Notes under the pieces: generated by a model
What the model saw: only the letters and a program-made list of their open reading frames with translations
The model's database searches: none
What the model was told of the DNA's origin: nothing
Part shown: in pieces, positions 1 through 8,238 of the stretch
Layout of the letters: the number at the start of each line of letters is the position of its first letter
Position numbering within the stretch: the first letter of the stretch is position 1
From: Flavobacterium coralii
GTDB lineage: Bacteria; Bacteroidota; Bacteroidia; Flavobacteriales; Flavobacteriaceae
NCBI RefSeq assembly: GCF_019891545.1
Contig: NZ_JAHDIU010000001.1
Span: forward strand, 186,001-250,000
Direction: 5' to 3'
DNA length: 64,000 nucleotides
Position numbers and translations under genes: made by a program

Positions 1-1
1 T

Positions 2-691
2 ATGCCCGCTTTCCTGGAGCAGTCTGAAACAATACAGGAAACCCTGAAAGAAAAGTCGCAACCGCAGCTTATGGAGCTTATGGATATATCTGATAAGCTT
101 GCGGAGCTTAACTGGCAGCGCAACCAGGAATGGGCAACACCGTTTACAACCAAAAATGCCCGCCCCGCCGTTTATGCTTTTAACGGAGATGTTTATACAG
201 GCCTTGATGCTTACACAATACCCACATCTAAACTGAATAAATTACAGGATACACTGCGGATACTTTCAGGGCTGTACGGGCTGCTGAAGCCATTAGACCT
301 GATACAGCCTTACCGTTTGGAAATGGGCACTAAACTGGAAGTAGGGGAGCACAAAGATTTATATGATTTTTGGAGAAGCACTGTAACGGAAACGCTTAAT
401 AATGAGCTGAAGGATGATGAGTTGTTTTTAAACCTTGCCAGCCAGGAATATTTTAATGCCATTGATGAAAAAGCACTTAAAGTACCGGTTGTAACCTGCG
501 AGTTTAAAGATTATAAAGACGGCAAGTTGCGTATGGTTAGCTTTTTTGCCAAAAAAGCAAGGGGGATGATGGTGCGCTACATTCTTGATAAGAACATCCG
601 CTCACTAAAAGGCTTAAAAGGTTTTGACTATGACGGGTATCGTTACGACCCTAAGCTATCAGATAAAACAACGCTTGTTTTTACACGATAA
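2..691 (+). CDS. yaaA: YaaA-family peroxide stress protein (5' partial)
   Basis: YaaA (DUF328/UPF0246) limits intracellular free iron during hydrogen peroxide stress and is cytoplasmic. The 229 visible residues contain family blocks such as NARPAVYAFNGDVYTGLDA, LRILSGLYGLLKPLDLIQPY and FFAKKARGMMVRYI. Family members are about 250-258 residues and begin with an MKIVISPAK-like segment; that segment is absent because the window opens inside the gene. The Met at position 2 is therefore almost certainly internal and roughly 20 residues lie upstream. A strong terminator follows directly after the stop codon. Confidence 0.93.
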   Translation: MPAFLEQSETIQETLKEKSQPQLMELMDISDKLAELNWQRNQEWATPFTTKNARPAVYAFNGDVYTGLDAYTIPTSKLNKLQDTLRILSGLYGLLKPLDLIQPYRLEMGTKLEVGEHKDLYDFWRSTVTETLNNELKDDELFLNLASQEYFNAIDEKALKVPVVTCEFKDYKDGKLRMVSFFAKKARGMMVRYILDKNIRSLKGLKGFDYDGYRYDPKLSDKTTLVFTR

Positions 692-725
692 AAAAAGGCT
701 GTCTAAATTTAGACAGCCTTTTTTA
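692..725 (+). terminator. Intrinsic terminator after yaaA
   Basis: The hairpin AAGGCTGTCT / AGACAGCCTT with an AAATTT-centred loop starts at about 696 and is followed by a T run. It lies within 5 bases of the yaaA stop. The A run on its left side could also make it work for the convergent efflux operon ending at 744. Confidence 0.85.
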
Positions 726-743
726 TGTAGTTATTGCACTTTT

Positions 744-2339
744 TTAATGCATTGCTTCGCTCATATCTACTTTGCTTTTGCCCCGCCTTACCAAAAGGAT
801 GAACGGTATGCACAACAGGAACAATATACCCAGGTAAAGAAATACATCCATGTAGGACAGTATGGTTGCCTGCTTGGTAACCGTACCATTCATAACGGCA
901 TAGGCTTTTTGCAATGCTTCATTTTCGGGTATGCCGCGCGACATGAACCCCATTTTTAATTGCTGCACACGCTGCTGTACCTCAAAGCTGGCCGTGTTAA
1001 GGTGTGATACAAGGTTAACCCGGTGCTCCTGAGAAAAACGTGCTATAAAAGTGGTAATGATAGCAATACCGAACGAGCCGCCAAGCTGGCGCATCATACC
1101 TGTAAACGCGGCACCTTCGCCAATACTTTTACCTTTAAGTGTTGATAGTGAAAGCGTAGTTATGGGCACGAACAGAAGCCCAAGCCCCATACCGCGAAGG
1201 ATAAGCGGCCAGAACATATGTTCCTCTCCCGTATCATTAGTTATAATGTTATGCATCCAGAAAGTAAAGAAGAAAAATATAAGGAAACCTACAGCCACCA
1301 TATAGGTTTGCGGTACGCCTTTCTGTATCAATTTACCGATAATAGGCATCATGAATGCTGTAGTAAGAGAGCTTGGTATCAGCAATAATCCTGTTTCTAA
1401 AGCTGTCCACCCCAGTATAGATTGTGTATATATGGGCACAATAAAAGTAGAACCATATAAACCGAATCCTAATATAAAGCACATTATCGTACCAATGCGC
1501 AGGTTACTGTCCTTTAATACGCTAAGGTTTACTATCGGGTACTTGTAAGTTAGCTCGCGCCATATAAACGCAAAGAACCCGAAAAACGAAACCAGGCTTA
1601 GTGTTATAATAGTACCGTCGGCAAACCAGTCATCCTGTTGCCCGTGTTCTAATACATACTGTAAAGAACCTATAAATGAAGCAAGGAAAACAATACCCCA
1701 CCAGTCCACCTGGTTGGCTTTGAGTTTTTCGCCATACTTAGGGCTGCGCACATATATAAGTGTAAGAAAGGTAGCTATTATACCAATGGGTATGTTAATG
1801 TAAAATATGTAAGGCCACGAATAGTTATCTACTATATAACCACCAAGTGGTGGGCCTAATGTTGGCCCTACAATAACCCCCATGCCATATATGGCCTGAG
1901 CCATACCGCGTTTTGCAGCGGGGTAGCTTTCTGTAATAATAGTTTGCGCCGTTACCAACAGCGCACCGCCGCCCATACCCTGAATGAACCTGAAAAGGAC
2001 AAGTTCCCAAATGTTGGTAGCATTACCGCATAAAAATGATGAAACCGTAAATATTATTATAGATGCCGCGAAGTAATTACGGCGCCCAAACTGCTGTGAC
2101 AGCCAGCTTGTCATTGGTATAACAATAACGTTGGCAATGGCATAGGCAGTTATAACCCAGGCTACATCAGTTAGGGTAGCGCCAAGACTGCCGCGCATCT
2201 CGTTAAGGGCAACGTTAACAATGGTGGTATCTACAATTTCCAGAAGGGCGCAAAGCACCGCGGTAATGGTTATTATAACCCGCCGGAAACCATATTCTAC
2301 CAAACTGTCGTCTGCTTGTACTGTTGGTGCTGCTGCCAT
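744..2339 (-). CDS. DHA2-family MFS multidrug efflux permease (EmrB/QacA type)
   Basis: This 531-residue inner-membrane protein has about 14 hydrophobic segments, as expected for the drug:H+ antiporter-2 (DHA2) family. Recognisable motifs are LSQQFGRRNYF (motif A, about residues 80-92), a motif C-like GPTLGPPLGG near 157-167 and WPYIFYINIPIG near 174-186. It would export hydrophobic compounds using the proton gradient. It is the last gene of a four-gene operon: its start lies one base after the stop of the HlyD-type adaptor, so the two are almost surely co-translated. With the TolC-like gene it forms an EmrAB-TolC-type tripartite pump. The substrate cannot be told from sequence. Confidence 0.93.
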   Translation of the reverse strand: MAAAPTVQADDSLVEYGFRRVIITITAVLCALLEIVDTTIVNVALNEMRGSLGATLTDVAWVITAYAIANVIVIPMTSWLSQQFGRRNYFAASIIIFTVSSFLCGNATNIWELVLFRFIQGMGGGALLVTAQTIITESYPAAKRGMAQAIYGMGVIVGPTLGPPLGGYIVDNYSWPYIFYINIPIGIIATFLTLIYVRSPKYGEKLKANQVDWWGIVFLASFIGSLQYVLEHGQQDDWFADGTIITLSLVSFFGFFAFIWRELTYKYPIVNLSVLKDSNLRIGTIMCFILGFGLYGSTFIVPIYTQSILGWTALETGLLLIPSSLTTAFMMPIIGKLIQKGVPQTYMVAVGFLIFFFFTFWMHNIITNDTGEEHMFWPLILRGMGLGLLFVPITTLSLSTLKGKSIGEGAAFTGMMRQLGGSFGIAIITTFIARFSQEHRVNLVSHLNTASFEVQQRVQQLKMGFMSRGIPENEALQKAYAVMNGTVTKQATILSYMDVFLYLGILFLLCIPFILLVRRGKSKVDMSEAMH

Positions 2340-2340
2340 A

Positions 2341-3420
2341 TTATTTCAGGTGAACATCTACTTCCACGTTCATACCCGGGCGAAGCAGTTTCACTTTTTC
2401 TTTATCGTTACTTTCAGTTAAGTTTATCCTTACAGGCAGCCTTTGCACTGTTTTTACAAAGTTACCGGTAGCATTATCAGGCGGCAGCAACGAAAAGCGA
2501 GAACCTGTAGCAGGGGAGAATGAAGTTATAACGCCTTCAAATTCCGTATCAGGATAGGCGTCAGCCATGATACTTACTTTTTGGCCCTCGCGCATTTTAT
2601 TTAACTGCGTTTCTTTAAAGTTAGCCACCACCCAGGCCTGCTCATTGTTTATGATATAAAAAACAGATTGCCCCGGCTGTACCAGTTGTCCCGGTTGAAT
2701 ATCTACTGTAGAGATCTGCCCGTTTACAGGGGCAGTAACCATAGTATAAGATAAGTTCAGTTTAGCCGCTTCAAGGGCTGCTTTGGCTTTGTCGATATTG
2801 GCTTTAGCCACTTCTGTCTGCTTACTGGAAACCGCCGAACGCGAAACGCTTATGCTGCGTTGCGACCTGCCTGCCGCTTCGGCCTGCTTCAGCACATTAA
2901 GCTGTGCTTCCGCTTCGCGTTTAGCGGCTTCAGCCTGCTCAAACTGCTGCTTGGTGATAGAACGGTTGTCATATAGGTTTTTGTAACGCTCATAATCGTT
3001 AGTAGCCCTCCAAAGCCTTACTTTAGCTGCTTCTATATTACCTTTGGTAGATTGTATGTTAGCATCAGAAACCGATACACCCGCACTTGCACTGCCAATA
3101 TCGGCTTTGGCTACTTCATAGCCACCTTCTGCTGCGGCAAGTGCTGCCTCGGCCTCTTCCACACGCACCTGATAATCCTTATCGTCTATTACAAAGAGGG
3201 TATCGCCCTTTTTTACAAAGTCGTTATCTTTTACATACACCTTTGATATATAACCCGAAACCCTGGGTATAATTGGGCTCATGTTTTTTTCTACCTGTGC
3301 GTCATCTGTGGTTTCGTGTGCCAGCGAGTGTATGTATTTGTACGTTCCGTATGTTGCTCCTGCAAGTACCAGTACAATAAGTATGATAAGGAACTTTTTA
3401 TTTGTTTTCTTCTTTTCCAT
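2341..3420 (-). CDS. HlyD/EmrA-type periplasmic adaptor of efflux pump
   Basis: Membrane fusion protein of 359 residues. I start it at the ATG at 3420 (MEKKKTNKKFLIILIVL), not at the longer frame start at 3489. The longer start would overlap the upstream gene by 62 bases and put extra residues before a standard N-terminal membrane anchor. Visible parts are: anchor (about residues 10-28); first half of the lipoyl/barrel-sandwich domain (ISKVYVKDNDFVKKGDTLFV); a long alanine- and glutamate-rich alpha-hairpin (about 85-215); and the returning lipoyl half (VTAPVNGQISTVDIQPGQLV). It bridges the DHA2 permease and the outer-membrane channel. The 7-base gap to the upstream stop indicates a single transcript. 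Confidence 0.92.
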   Translation of the reverse strand: MEKKKTNKKFLIILIVLVLAGATYGTYKYIHSLAHETTDDAQVEKNMSPIIPRVSGYISKVYVKDNDFVKKGDTLFVIDDKDYQVRVEEAEAALAAAEGGYEVAKADIGSASAGVSVSDANIQSTKGNIEAAKVRLWRATNDYERYKNLYDNRSITKQQFEQAEAAKREAEAQLNVLKQAEAAGRSQRSISVSRSAVSSKQTEVAKANIDKAKAALEAAKLNLSYTMVTAPVNGQISTVDIQPGQLVQPGQSVFYIINNEQAWVVANFKETQLNKMREGQKVSIMADAYPDTEFEGVITSFSPATGSRFSLLPPDNATGNFVKTVQRLPVRINLTESNDKEKVKLLRPGMNVEVDVHLK

Positions 3421-3427
3421 TTTCCGA

Positions 3428-4789
3428 TTAATTAGTTTGAGTAAGGTTAATTGTATTTGCAAGTTTTCCTGAAGCATTGAGCAGTTCATAATACCTTTGG
3501 GTTATATCTGCTTTAGAGAATGCTTCGTTAAGCTGTGCCTGTAACTTTTGCACGTCTGCTTCAAGCAGGTCGTTCGTGTCGCTAAGGCCATTGTCATATT
3601 TGTCTTTTACAATGCGGTAGTTTTCTTCTGCCTGTGTTACCGCCTGCGTGTAAACACTGTTTTGCTTTATGGCAAGGTTATAGTGTTCCAGTGCATCTTT
3701 AACCTGAACCTTAACACGGTCAGACATCAGCTCTACTGCCTGCCTTGCTTCCTCAGCACGGCTTTTTTCAGCAGCTACTTTTTTCCTGTTTTTAAATATT
3801 GATGAAATATCATATTTAAGCCCTACACCAAAGTTTACGGCATTATATACCTGTACTACATTCTGTATATCGAGCGCCACATACCCTGCCATAATTGAAA
3901 CGGATGGATAGTAATCGGCCTGTGCCACTTTAATGTTGGCTTCAGCGGCTTTTTGCTGCCACCTGAGCGCTTCGAGGTCGTTGCGTTGGGCAACTGCCTC
4001 ACGCTCGGTTAAAGTCGGTAACAGTGCTTTATTTTCCATAAAATAAGCATCGTCAGGAAGTATTTGTGTGTTCTCAGGTAGTTTCAGTAATATGGCGAGC
4101 TGGTAGTTTATAGTTGCCGCCTGCCTTTTGGCATCTTCCAGAGAGATCTCAATGTTGCTTGCCTGCAATTGCGCTTTTAATAAATCATTTCGCGCCAGCA
4201 GGCCGTTTTTTTCCATAGCGGTAAAATCAATAACCCTTTGGTTGGCACTGCGCAGGTTTTCCTGTATCAGCGTTACAGACTGCTCGGCTTTATACAGGTT
4301 TACATACAGCATTACTGCCTGTAATGCAAGTTGCTCTTTTGTGCTTGCCGCATTATACTGCTCTGCCTTGTGCAAATCTTCGGTAGCAGCAATGCTGTTC
4401 TTGAGCCTGAATCCGGAATACAAGGGCATTCCTAAACTGGCCTGTCCAAGCATAATCTGGTTTACTTCGGGCGATGATGTGGCTGTAGCGCCCTCTTCTG
4501 TTTCGCCTCCATTGTTTGCTACGGGTAATTTAAAGTTTACGGTAGGGCTTGTAAGCCTTTGGTACTGCCCTGAAATGGTAAACTCCGGGTAACGGTTGTT
4601 CTTTACATTATCAACAGCCAAAGCTGATGTTTCTACTCTTGTTTCTGCCATTGCAGCGGCTGTGCTGTTGTTTACCGCAAGGTTTATGGCTTCTTCAAGT
4701 GTAAGCGGTTTTCGTTCCTGCGCTGTCAGCGGTTGCTGTGCACCACAAAATGCCAGCAGTATGCTAAACAGAATTGTTTTAATTTTCAT
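3428..4789 (-). CDS. TolC-like outer membrane efflux protein
   Basis: A 453-residue outer membrane factor with an N-terminal Sec signal peptide (hydrophobic stretch, then QQPLTAQ as the likely cleavage region). The body is the duplicated long amphipathic helix pattern of the OEP/TolC family, for example LTLEEAINLAVNNS at the start of the mature part and YDNGLSDTNDLLEADVQKLQAQ near the C-terminal repeat. It supplies the outer-membrane tunnel for the EmrAB-like pump encoded downstream. Its start codon overlaps the end of the tetR gene by 11 bases, which suggests translational coupling. Confidence 0.93.
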   Translation of the reverse strand: MKIKTILFSILLAFCGAQQPLTAQERKPLTLEEAINLAVNNSTAAAMAETRVETSALAVDNVKNNRYPEFTISGQYQRLTSPTVNFKLPVANNGGETEEGATATSSPEVNQIMLGQASLGMPLYSGFRLKNSIAATEDLHKAEQYNAASTKEQLALQAVMLYVNLYKAEQSVTLIQENLRSANQRVIDFTAMEKNGLLARNDLLKAQLQASNIEISLEDAKRQAATINYQLAILLKLPENTQILPDDAYFMENKALLPTLTEREAVAQRNDLEALRWQQKAAEANIKVAQADYYPSVSIMAGYVALDIQNVVQVYNAVNFGVGLKYDISSIFKNRKKVAAEKSRAEEARQAVELMSDRVKVQVKDALEHYNLAIKQNSVYTQAVTQAEENYRIVKDKYDNGLSDTNDLLEADVQKLQAQLNEAFSKADITQRYYELLNASGKLANTINLTQTN

Positions 4790-5402
4790 GTAATAGATAT
4801 GCTTTAATAACTTGTTTGATGTGATTGGTAAGTTCTGTATTTATATAATTCTCATAGGCTTCATCAGTGGTTAACCCTAAAACCTCTTCATAAAAAGGCC
4901 TGTTCATCTGCAAATGGAAAAACGTACCGATTATGGTAGGGGGTATGAGAGGCGTATTGATATCTTTCCTAAAAATGCCCTGTTGCTGTCCTTCCTGTAT
5001 TACCTTATTCAAAAAGTCCATGTTCTTTCTTTTTACTTCGGTATAAGCCTTAATGTCTATAGCGCGCTTTTTAATGGAAAGTTCAAAATGCAGTATCTGG
5101 TACATGCATTTGTTTTTGTTAATGCGGGCTATGTAAAGTTCAGTAAGCTTCATCATTTTTTCCAGAGGGGATATAGCTTCATGGGAAAGATTTTCAAGCT
5201 CCATCCGCATTCCTGAAATCCGGTAAATGATTAACGCTTCCAGCAGCTTTTCTTTCGAACCAAAGTAGTACGAAATCATAGCTACATTAACGTTTGCTTC
5301 TTTTGCAATATCCCTTACCGAAGCACCGTCAAAACCATCTTCGGCAAACCGTTTTTCGGCAGCCTGAAGTATGTCAATTTGCTTATCACTAAAATCTGTC
5401 AT
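4779..5402 (-). CDS. TetR/AcrR-family transcriptional regulator
   Basis: A 207-residue repressor with the N-terminal TetR helix-turn-helix (DGFDGASVRDIAKEANVNVA, then ISYYFGSKEKLLEAL, about residues 20-55). The C-terminal two-thirds is a divergent helical ligand-binding domain. It is the first gene of the efflux operon, so it most likely represses itself and the pump genes and is released by a pump substrate. A perfect 16-bp palindrome sits in its promoter region (see 5425-5460). The ligand is unknown. Confidence 0.92.
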   Translation of the reverse strand: MTDFSDKQIDILQAAEKRFAEDGFDGASVRDIAKEANVNVAMISYYFGSKEKLLEALIIYRISGMRMELENLSHEAISPLEKMMKLTELYIARINKNKCMYQILHFELSIKKRAIDIKAYTEVKRKNMDFLNKVIQEGQQQGIFRKDINTPLIPPTIIGTFFHLQMNRPFYEEVLGLTTDEAYENYINTELTNHIKQVIKAYLLHEN

Positions 5403-5424
5403 TGCTTATTCTGTAATTACATTA

Positions 5425-5460
5425 CAAAATTAAACAATTGTTTAAATTAAGCGTTTGTTT
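5425..5460 (-). promoter_or_regulatory. Promoter -7 box with TetR operator palindrome
   Basis: The perfect inverted repeat TTAAACAATTGTTTAA lies at 5430-5445, about 28-43 bases upstream of the tetR start. A further half-site, GTTTGTTTAA, follows at 5452-5461. On the minus strand TAATTTTG (complement of 5425-5432) matches the Bacteroidota -7 consensus TAnnTTTG and overlaps the palindrome. That arrangement suits autorepression. Assigning the site to this TetR is inference from position. Confidence 0.65.
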
Positions 5461-5558
5461 AATTTTATTTTAACAAAAAAAGGTTTCGTAAATAGTGATA
5501 AGTAAAATTGATAGTGATATATTATGTTGCTTATTATGAATACTATAGGTTGAATAAC

Positions 5559-6140
5559 CTAAAGTTGTTTTTTAAAACTCAACCAATTGCGTAGAATTCG
5601 TTTACCATGAGGCGTAAGCACAGATTCAGGATGAAACTGTACACCACGTACATCTAAAAAGCGGTGGCGTAATGACATGATATTGCCGTCTTCATCAACA
5701 GAAGTGGTTTCTAAAACATCAGGTAATGTGTAGGTATCGGCACACCACGAGTGATACCTCCCAACCGTTAACGGACTGTTTAACCCTGCATAAAGTGGTT
5801 CATCATTTACAGTAAAATCAATTTGTGAAGAAACCCCGTGATGCACCTGCTGAAGGTTTATCAAAGAGCCTCCAAACACCTCTGCTATTGCCTGCTGCCC
5901 CAGACAGATGCCCAGTATGCTTTTTGTGTCGGCAAACTCTTTAATTATTGGCTTTAACAATCCTGCCTCATCCGGTATGCCGGGGCCGGGTGAAAGCAGT
6001 ATTTTAGAGAAGGGTTCTACATCGGCAAAAGTAATTTCGTTATTGCGTAAAACCGTTACATCACAATCCAGGTCTTCAAGGTAGTGCACAAGATTATAGG
6101 TGAAACTGTCATAATTATCAATAACAAGAATTTTTGCCAT
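5559..6140 (-). CDS. trpG: Glutamine amidotransferase of anthranilate/aminodeoxychorismate synthase
   Basis: Class I glutamine amidotransferase subunit of 193 residues, the usual length for TrpG/PabA. It starts KILVIDNYDSFTYNL and carries the LLSPGPGIP oxyanion strand. The nucleophile is in GICLGQQ (Cys about 79), and the His-Glu pair is in GVQFHPESVLT (about 168-172). It releases ammonia from glutamine for the chorismate-using synthase subunit. TrpG and PabA cannot be separated from sequence alone, and no trpE or pabB lies nearby, so it may serve both pathways. It is transcribed alone, divergently from cysE. A TACTTTTG -7 box lies on the minus strand at 6159-6166. Confidence 0.92.
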   Translation of the reverse strand: MAKILVIDNYDSFTYNLVHYLEDLDCDVTVLRNNEITFADVEPFSKILLSPGPGIPDEAGLLKPIIKEFADTKSILGICLGQQAIAEVFGGSLINLQQVHHGVSSQIDFTVNDEPLYAGLNSPLTVGRYHSWCADTYTLPDVLETTSVDEDGNIMSLRHRFLDVRGVQFHPESVLTPHGKRILRNWLSFKKQL

Positions 6141-6203
6141 AGTAGTTTAAATTATATGCAAAAGTAAAAAACATTTAAGGCGGATATTAATAAAATTATA
6201 AAT

Positions 6204-6218
6204 CTACTAATTTAGTAG
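6204..6218. promoter_or_regulatory. Palindromic operator candidate between trpG and cysE
   Basis: The sequence CTACTAATTTAGTAG is a perfect 7+1+7 inverted repeat. It lies about 50 bases upstream of the predicted cysE leader start site, and just upstream of the degenerate -33 region. It is also roughly 40 bases upstream of the trpG -7 box. This position fits an activator of cysE or a shared regulator of both genes. A Rrf2-type sulfur regulator would be a reasonable candidate, but no such regulator is encoded in the window. Confidence 0.5.
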
Positions 6219-6249
6219 AGTAATGTGTCGGCTCAATTACTTTTTTCTT

Positions 6250-6257
6250 TAAATTTG
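6250..6257 (+). promoter_or_regulatory. Predicted -7 box of the cysE leader transcript
   Basis: TAAATTTG matches the Bacteroidota TAnnTTTG consensus exactly. The -33 box is weak (TGTG at 6224-6227, spacing 22). A weak -33 next to a palindrome would agree with activator dependence. Transcription should start near 6263-6266, leaving a leader of about 165 bases before cysE. Confidence 0.6.
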
Positions 6258-6294
6258 TTAGAAACTAATAACGTAATAAATGTTTTTAAGCCTT

Positions 6295-6363
6295 ATGAAC
6301 ATGGCCTGCAACTGTTGTCCTCTTCAAACGAGAGGCTTTTGCCGTTATGTAAATGGAGTTTAA
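6295..6363 (+). CDS. Cysteine-rich leader peptide of the cysE-cysK operon (22 codons)
   Basis: An ATG at 6295 opens a 22-codon frame ending in TAA at 6361-6363. It begins MNMACNCCPLQ and ends GFCRYVNGV. Cysteine codons are at positions 5, 7, 8 and 16, a very high share for so short a frame. It lies inside the untranslated leader of the cysteine biosynthesis operon, immediately before mutually exclusive RNA hairpins ending in a terminator. I infer a regulatory leader peptide: ribosomes that stall on the cysteine codons when charged tRNA-Cys is short would prevent terminator formation. A longer frame from 6225 in another phase covers the same bases but lacks any recognisable character. Confidence 0.72.
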   Translation: MNMACNCCPLQTRGFCRYVNGV

Positions 6364-6413
6364 AAACCGGTACTTTAACAGCAAAGCTTCTCAGTAACGA
6401 GAGGCTTTTTTGT
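6319..6413 (+). promoter_or_regulatory. Cysteine-responsive transcription attenuator (1:2, 2:3, 3:4 hairpins)
   Basis: The 14-mer AACGAGAGGCTTTT occurs twice, at 6327-6340 and 6396-6409, so segment 3 (AAGCTTCTC, 6384-6392) can pair with either copy. With the downstream copy it forms the terminator: nine pairs, 6384-6392 with 6399-6407, then a T run. With the upstream copy it forms a longer antiterminator: 6330-6339 with 6383-6392, extended by 6341-6347 with 6376-6382 apart from one bulge and one mismatch. Segment 1 (CCTCTT, 6319-6324) can mask segment 2 (6330-6335). A ribosome stalled on codons 5-8 (6307-6318) would cover segment 1 and favour 2:3. A ribosome reaching the stop at 6361 would allow 1:2 plus the 3:4 terminator. 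This is the classical attenuator logic, inferred from pairing alone. Confidence 0.7.
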
Positions 6414-6430
6414 TTTTATAATCACAAATT

Positions 6431-7246
6431 ATGCAACATCCCGTGTACACAGCTAACAAAAAGCAGCAGGCCAATCTTCCTGATAAAGAAGCAATGGCCG
6501 CTTGGATAGAAGACTTTTTTGAATGGCTTTTTTGTATTGGCAGTAAATACTGCGATTACAGCTATTTTGAAGCGAAACAGAAAACCCTCGAAGGTATTTT
6601 GAGAGAGCAGCTTGAGCTTTCGGGTTATCCAGAAGATAAAGTAAGCATTCTCATCCGTTTACTGAATGAGAAAACCATTGTGCTTCATCAAAAACTTGAA
6701 GATGACTTAAAAGCTATTTTTGAGTTTGACCCTGCTGCAAAGAGCAGGACGGAAGTATTGCTTACCTATCCGGGATTTTTTGCCATTGCCGTTTATCGGA
6801 TAGCGCATGAGCTATGGCTAAATGCTGTGCCTGTGCTGCCACGCATGATGAGCGAATATGTGCACAGTAAAACGGGGATTGATATACACCCGGGGGCACA
6901 AATAGGCGAGCGGTTTTTTATAGACCACGGTACCGGTATTGTTATTGGCGAAACAACCGTTATAGGTAACGATGTAAAAATGTATCAGGGTGTAACGCTC
7001 GGTGCGCTAAGTGTGAGCAAAGCGGATGCCTCTGTAAAGCGGCAACCTACTATTGGCAATAATGTAACCATATATGCCAATGCCACTATACTGGGTGGTA
7101 ATACGGCTATAGGCGACGACTCTGTTTTAGGAGGGAACGTATGGATAACCCACTCCGTTCCGCCGCACTCGCTGGTGTATCATAAAAGCGAGGTAGCCAT
7201 AAAAACCCGTGAAACCTTTCCTGAACCTTTAAACTTTGTAATATAA
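6431..7246 (+). CDS. cysE: Serine O-acetyltransferase
   Basis: Catalyses serine + acetyl-CoA to O-acetylserine, the committed step of cysteine synthesis. The 271-residue protein has an N-terminal helical domain. From about residue 145 it has a left-handed beta-helix of hexapeptide repeats, including [19 protein letters not shown] and [20 protein letters not shown]. The active-site His-Asp region is in FFIDHGTG. It ends in Ile (...NFVI), the residue that in known SATs inserts into the cysteine synthase active site to form the cysteine synthase complex. The cysteine synthase gene follows 14 bases later. Expression is probably set by the attenuator just upstream. Confidence 0.95.
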   Translation: MQHPVYTANKKQQANLPDKEAMAAWIEDFFEWLFCIGSKYCDYSYFEAKQKTLEGILREQLELSGYPEDKVSILIRLLNEKTIVLHQKLEDDLKAIFEFDPAAKSRTEVLLTYPGFFAIAVYRIAHELWLNAVPVLPRMMSEYVHSKTGIDIHPGAQIGERFFIDHGTGIVIGETTVIGNDVKMYQGVTLGALSVSKADASVKRQPTIGNNVTIYANATILGGNTAIGDDSVLGGNVWITHSVPPHSLVYHKSEVAIKTRETFPEPLNFVI

Positions 7247-7260
7247 TTATCTGAATACAT

Positions 7261-8169
7261 ATGAAAGCAAATTCAATTTTAGAAGCCATAGGCAAAACGC
7301 CGCATGTAAAGATCAATAAACTTTTTGGCAACCATAATGTATGGATTAAACTGGAACGCAACAACCCCGGCAGTAGTATTAAAGACCGTATTGCGCTGGC
7401 AATGATAGAAGATGCAGAGGCCAAAGGTTTGCTAAAGCCTGATAGCGTTATAATAGAACCTACGTCTGGCAATACAGGCATAGGGCTTGCCTTAGTTGCT
7501 GCTGTTAAAGGCTATAAGCTTATTTTGGTGATGCCCGAATCTATGAGTGTTGAGCGCAGAAAGCTGATGTCTATTTACGGTGCAGAGTTTGAACTTACAC
7601 CACGCGAGAAAGGTATGAAAGGTGCGATAGAAAAGGCTGCAGAGCTTACTGCAAATACACCAAATGCATGGTCGCCAAGCCAGTTTGATAACAATGCTAA
7701 CGTTGAGATACACAAACGTACTACCGCCCAAGAAATTCTCGCTGACTTTCCGGATGGGATAGATTATATGATAACAGGTGTGGGTACCGGGGGGCACATA
7801 ACAGGTGTTGCTGCTGTATTAAAAGAAAAGTTCCCTAACCTGAAGGTATTTGCAGTAGAGCCGGAAGCATCACCCGTATTGAGCGGGGGCGACCCGGGCC
7901 CGCATCCGTTGCAGGGCATTGGCGCAGGGTTTGTACCTTCAATTTATGAGAGCAGCCTGATAGATGGTGTTATAACCGTTAGCAGGGATGAAGCCTTTGA
8001 CTATGCCCGCCAGCTTGCTGCTAAAGAAGGTATATTGGCCGGTATATCTACAGGGGCATCTTTAGCGGCACTGAATAAGAAAATAGCTGATATACCCGAG
8101 GGTGCAACTGTGCTTACATTTAATTATGACACGGGTGAGCGTTACCTTTCAGTAGAAGGTCTGTTTTAA
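7261..8169 (+). CDS. cysK: Cysteine synthase (O-acetylserine sulfhydrylase)
   Basis: PLP-dependent beta-synthase of 302 residues that converts O-acetylserine and sulfide to cysteine. The PLP lysine is in [11 protein letters not shown] (about residue 42). The substrate loop [10 protein letters not shown] (about 69-78) and the phosphate-binding [10 protein letters not shown] loop (about 174-183) are intact. It is the second gene of the cysE operon, and a strong terminator closes the unit. The name cysM would also be possible; the short length and conserved loops do not separate CysK from CysM. Confidence 0.94.
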   Translation: MKANSILEAIGKTPHVKINKLFGNHNVWIKLERNNPGSSIKDRIALAMIEDAEAKGLLKPDSVIIEPTSGNTGIGLALVAAVKGYKLILVMPESMSVERRKLMSIYGAEFELTPREKGMKGAIEKAAELTANTPNAWSPSQFDNNANVEIHKRTTAQEILADFPDGIDYMITGVGTGGHITGVAAVLKEKFPNLKVFAVEPEASPVLSGGDPGPHPLQGIGAGFVPSIYESSLIDGVITVSRDEAFDYARQLAAKEGILAGISTGASLAALNKKIADIPEGATVLTFNYDTGERYLSVEGLF

Positions 8170-8190
8170 AATCAGTTATATATAACAATA

Positions 8191-8216
8191 AAGCCCACCG
8201 CTTGCGGTGGGCTTAT
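8191..8216. terminator. Bidirectional terminator between cysK and yceI
   Basis: AAGCCCACCGC / GCGGTGGGCTT is a perfect 11-bp stem with a two-base loop, located between convergent genes. It has A+T-rich flanks on both sides, so it may end both transcripts. Confidence 0.85.
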
Positions 8217-8238
8217 ATTTCAACTTAAAATTCGGAAA

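Noticed and set aside
6319-6413. A metabolite riboswitch in the cysE leader
   Set aside because: No conserved SAM, T-box or other aptamer core is visible; the Cys-rich frame gives a simpler explanation, though an unknown aptamer cannot be excluded.
6225-6509. 94-codon frame covering the cysE leader
   Set aside because: It overlaps the true cysE start in another phase and reads through the hairpins; the 22-codon cysteine-rich frame explains the leader better.
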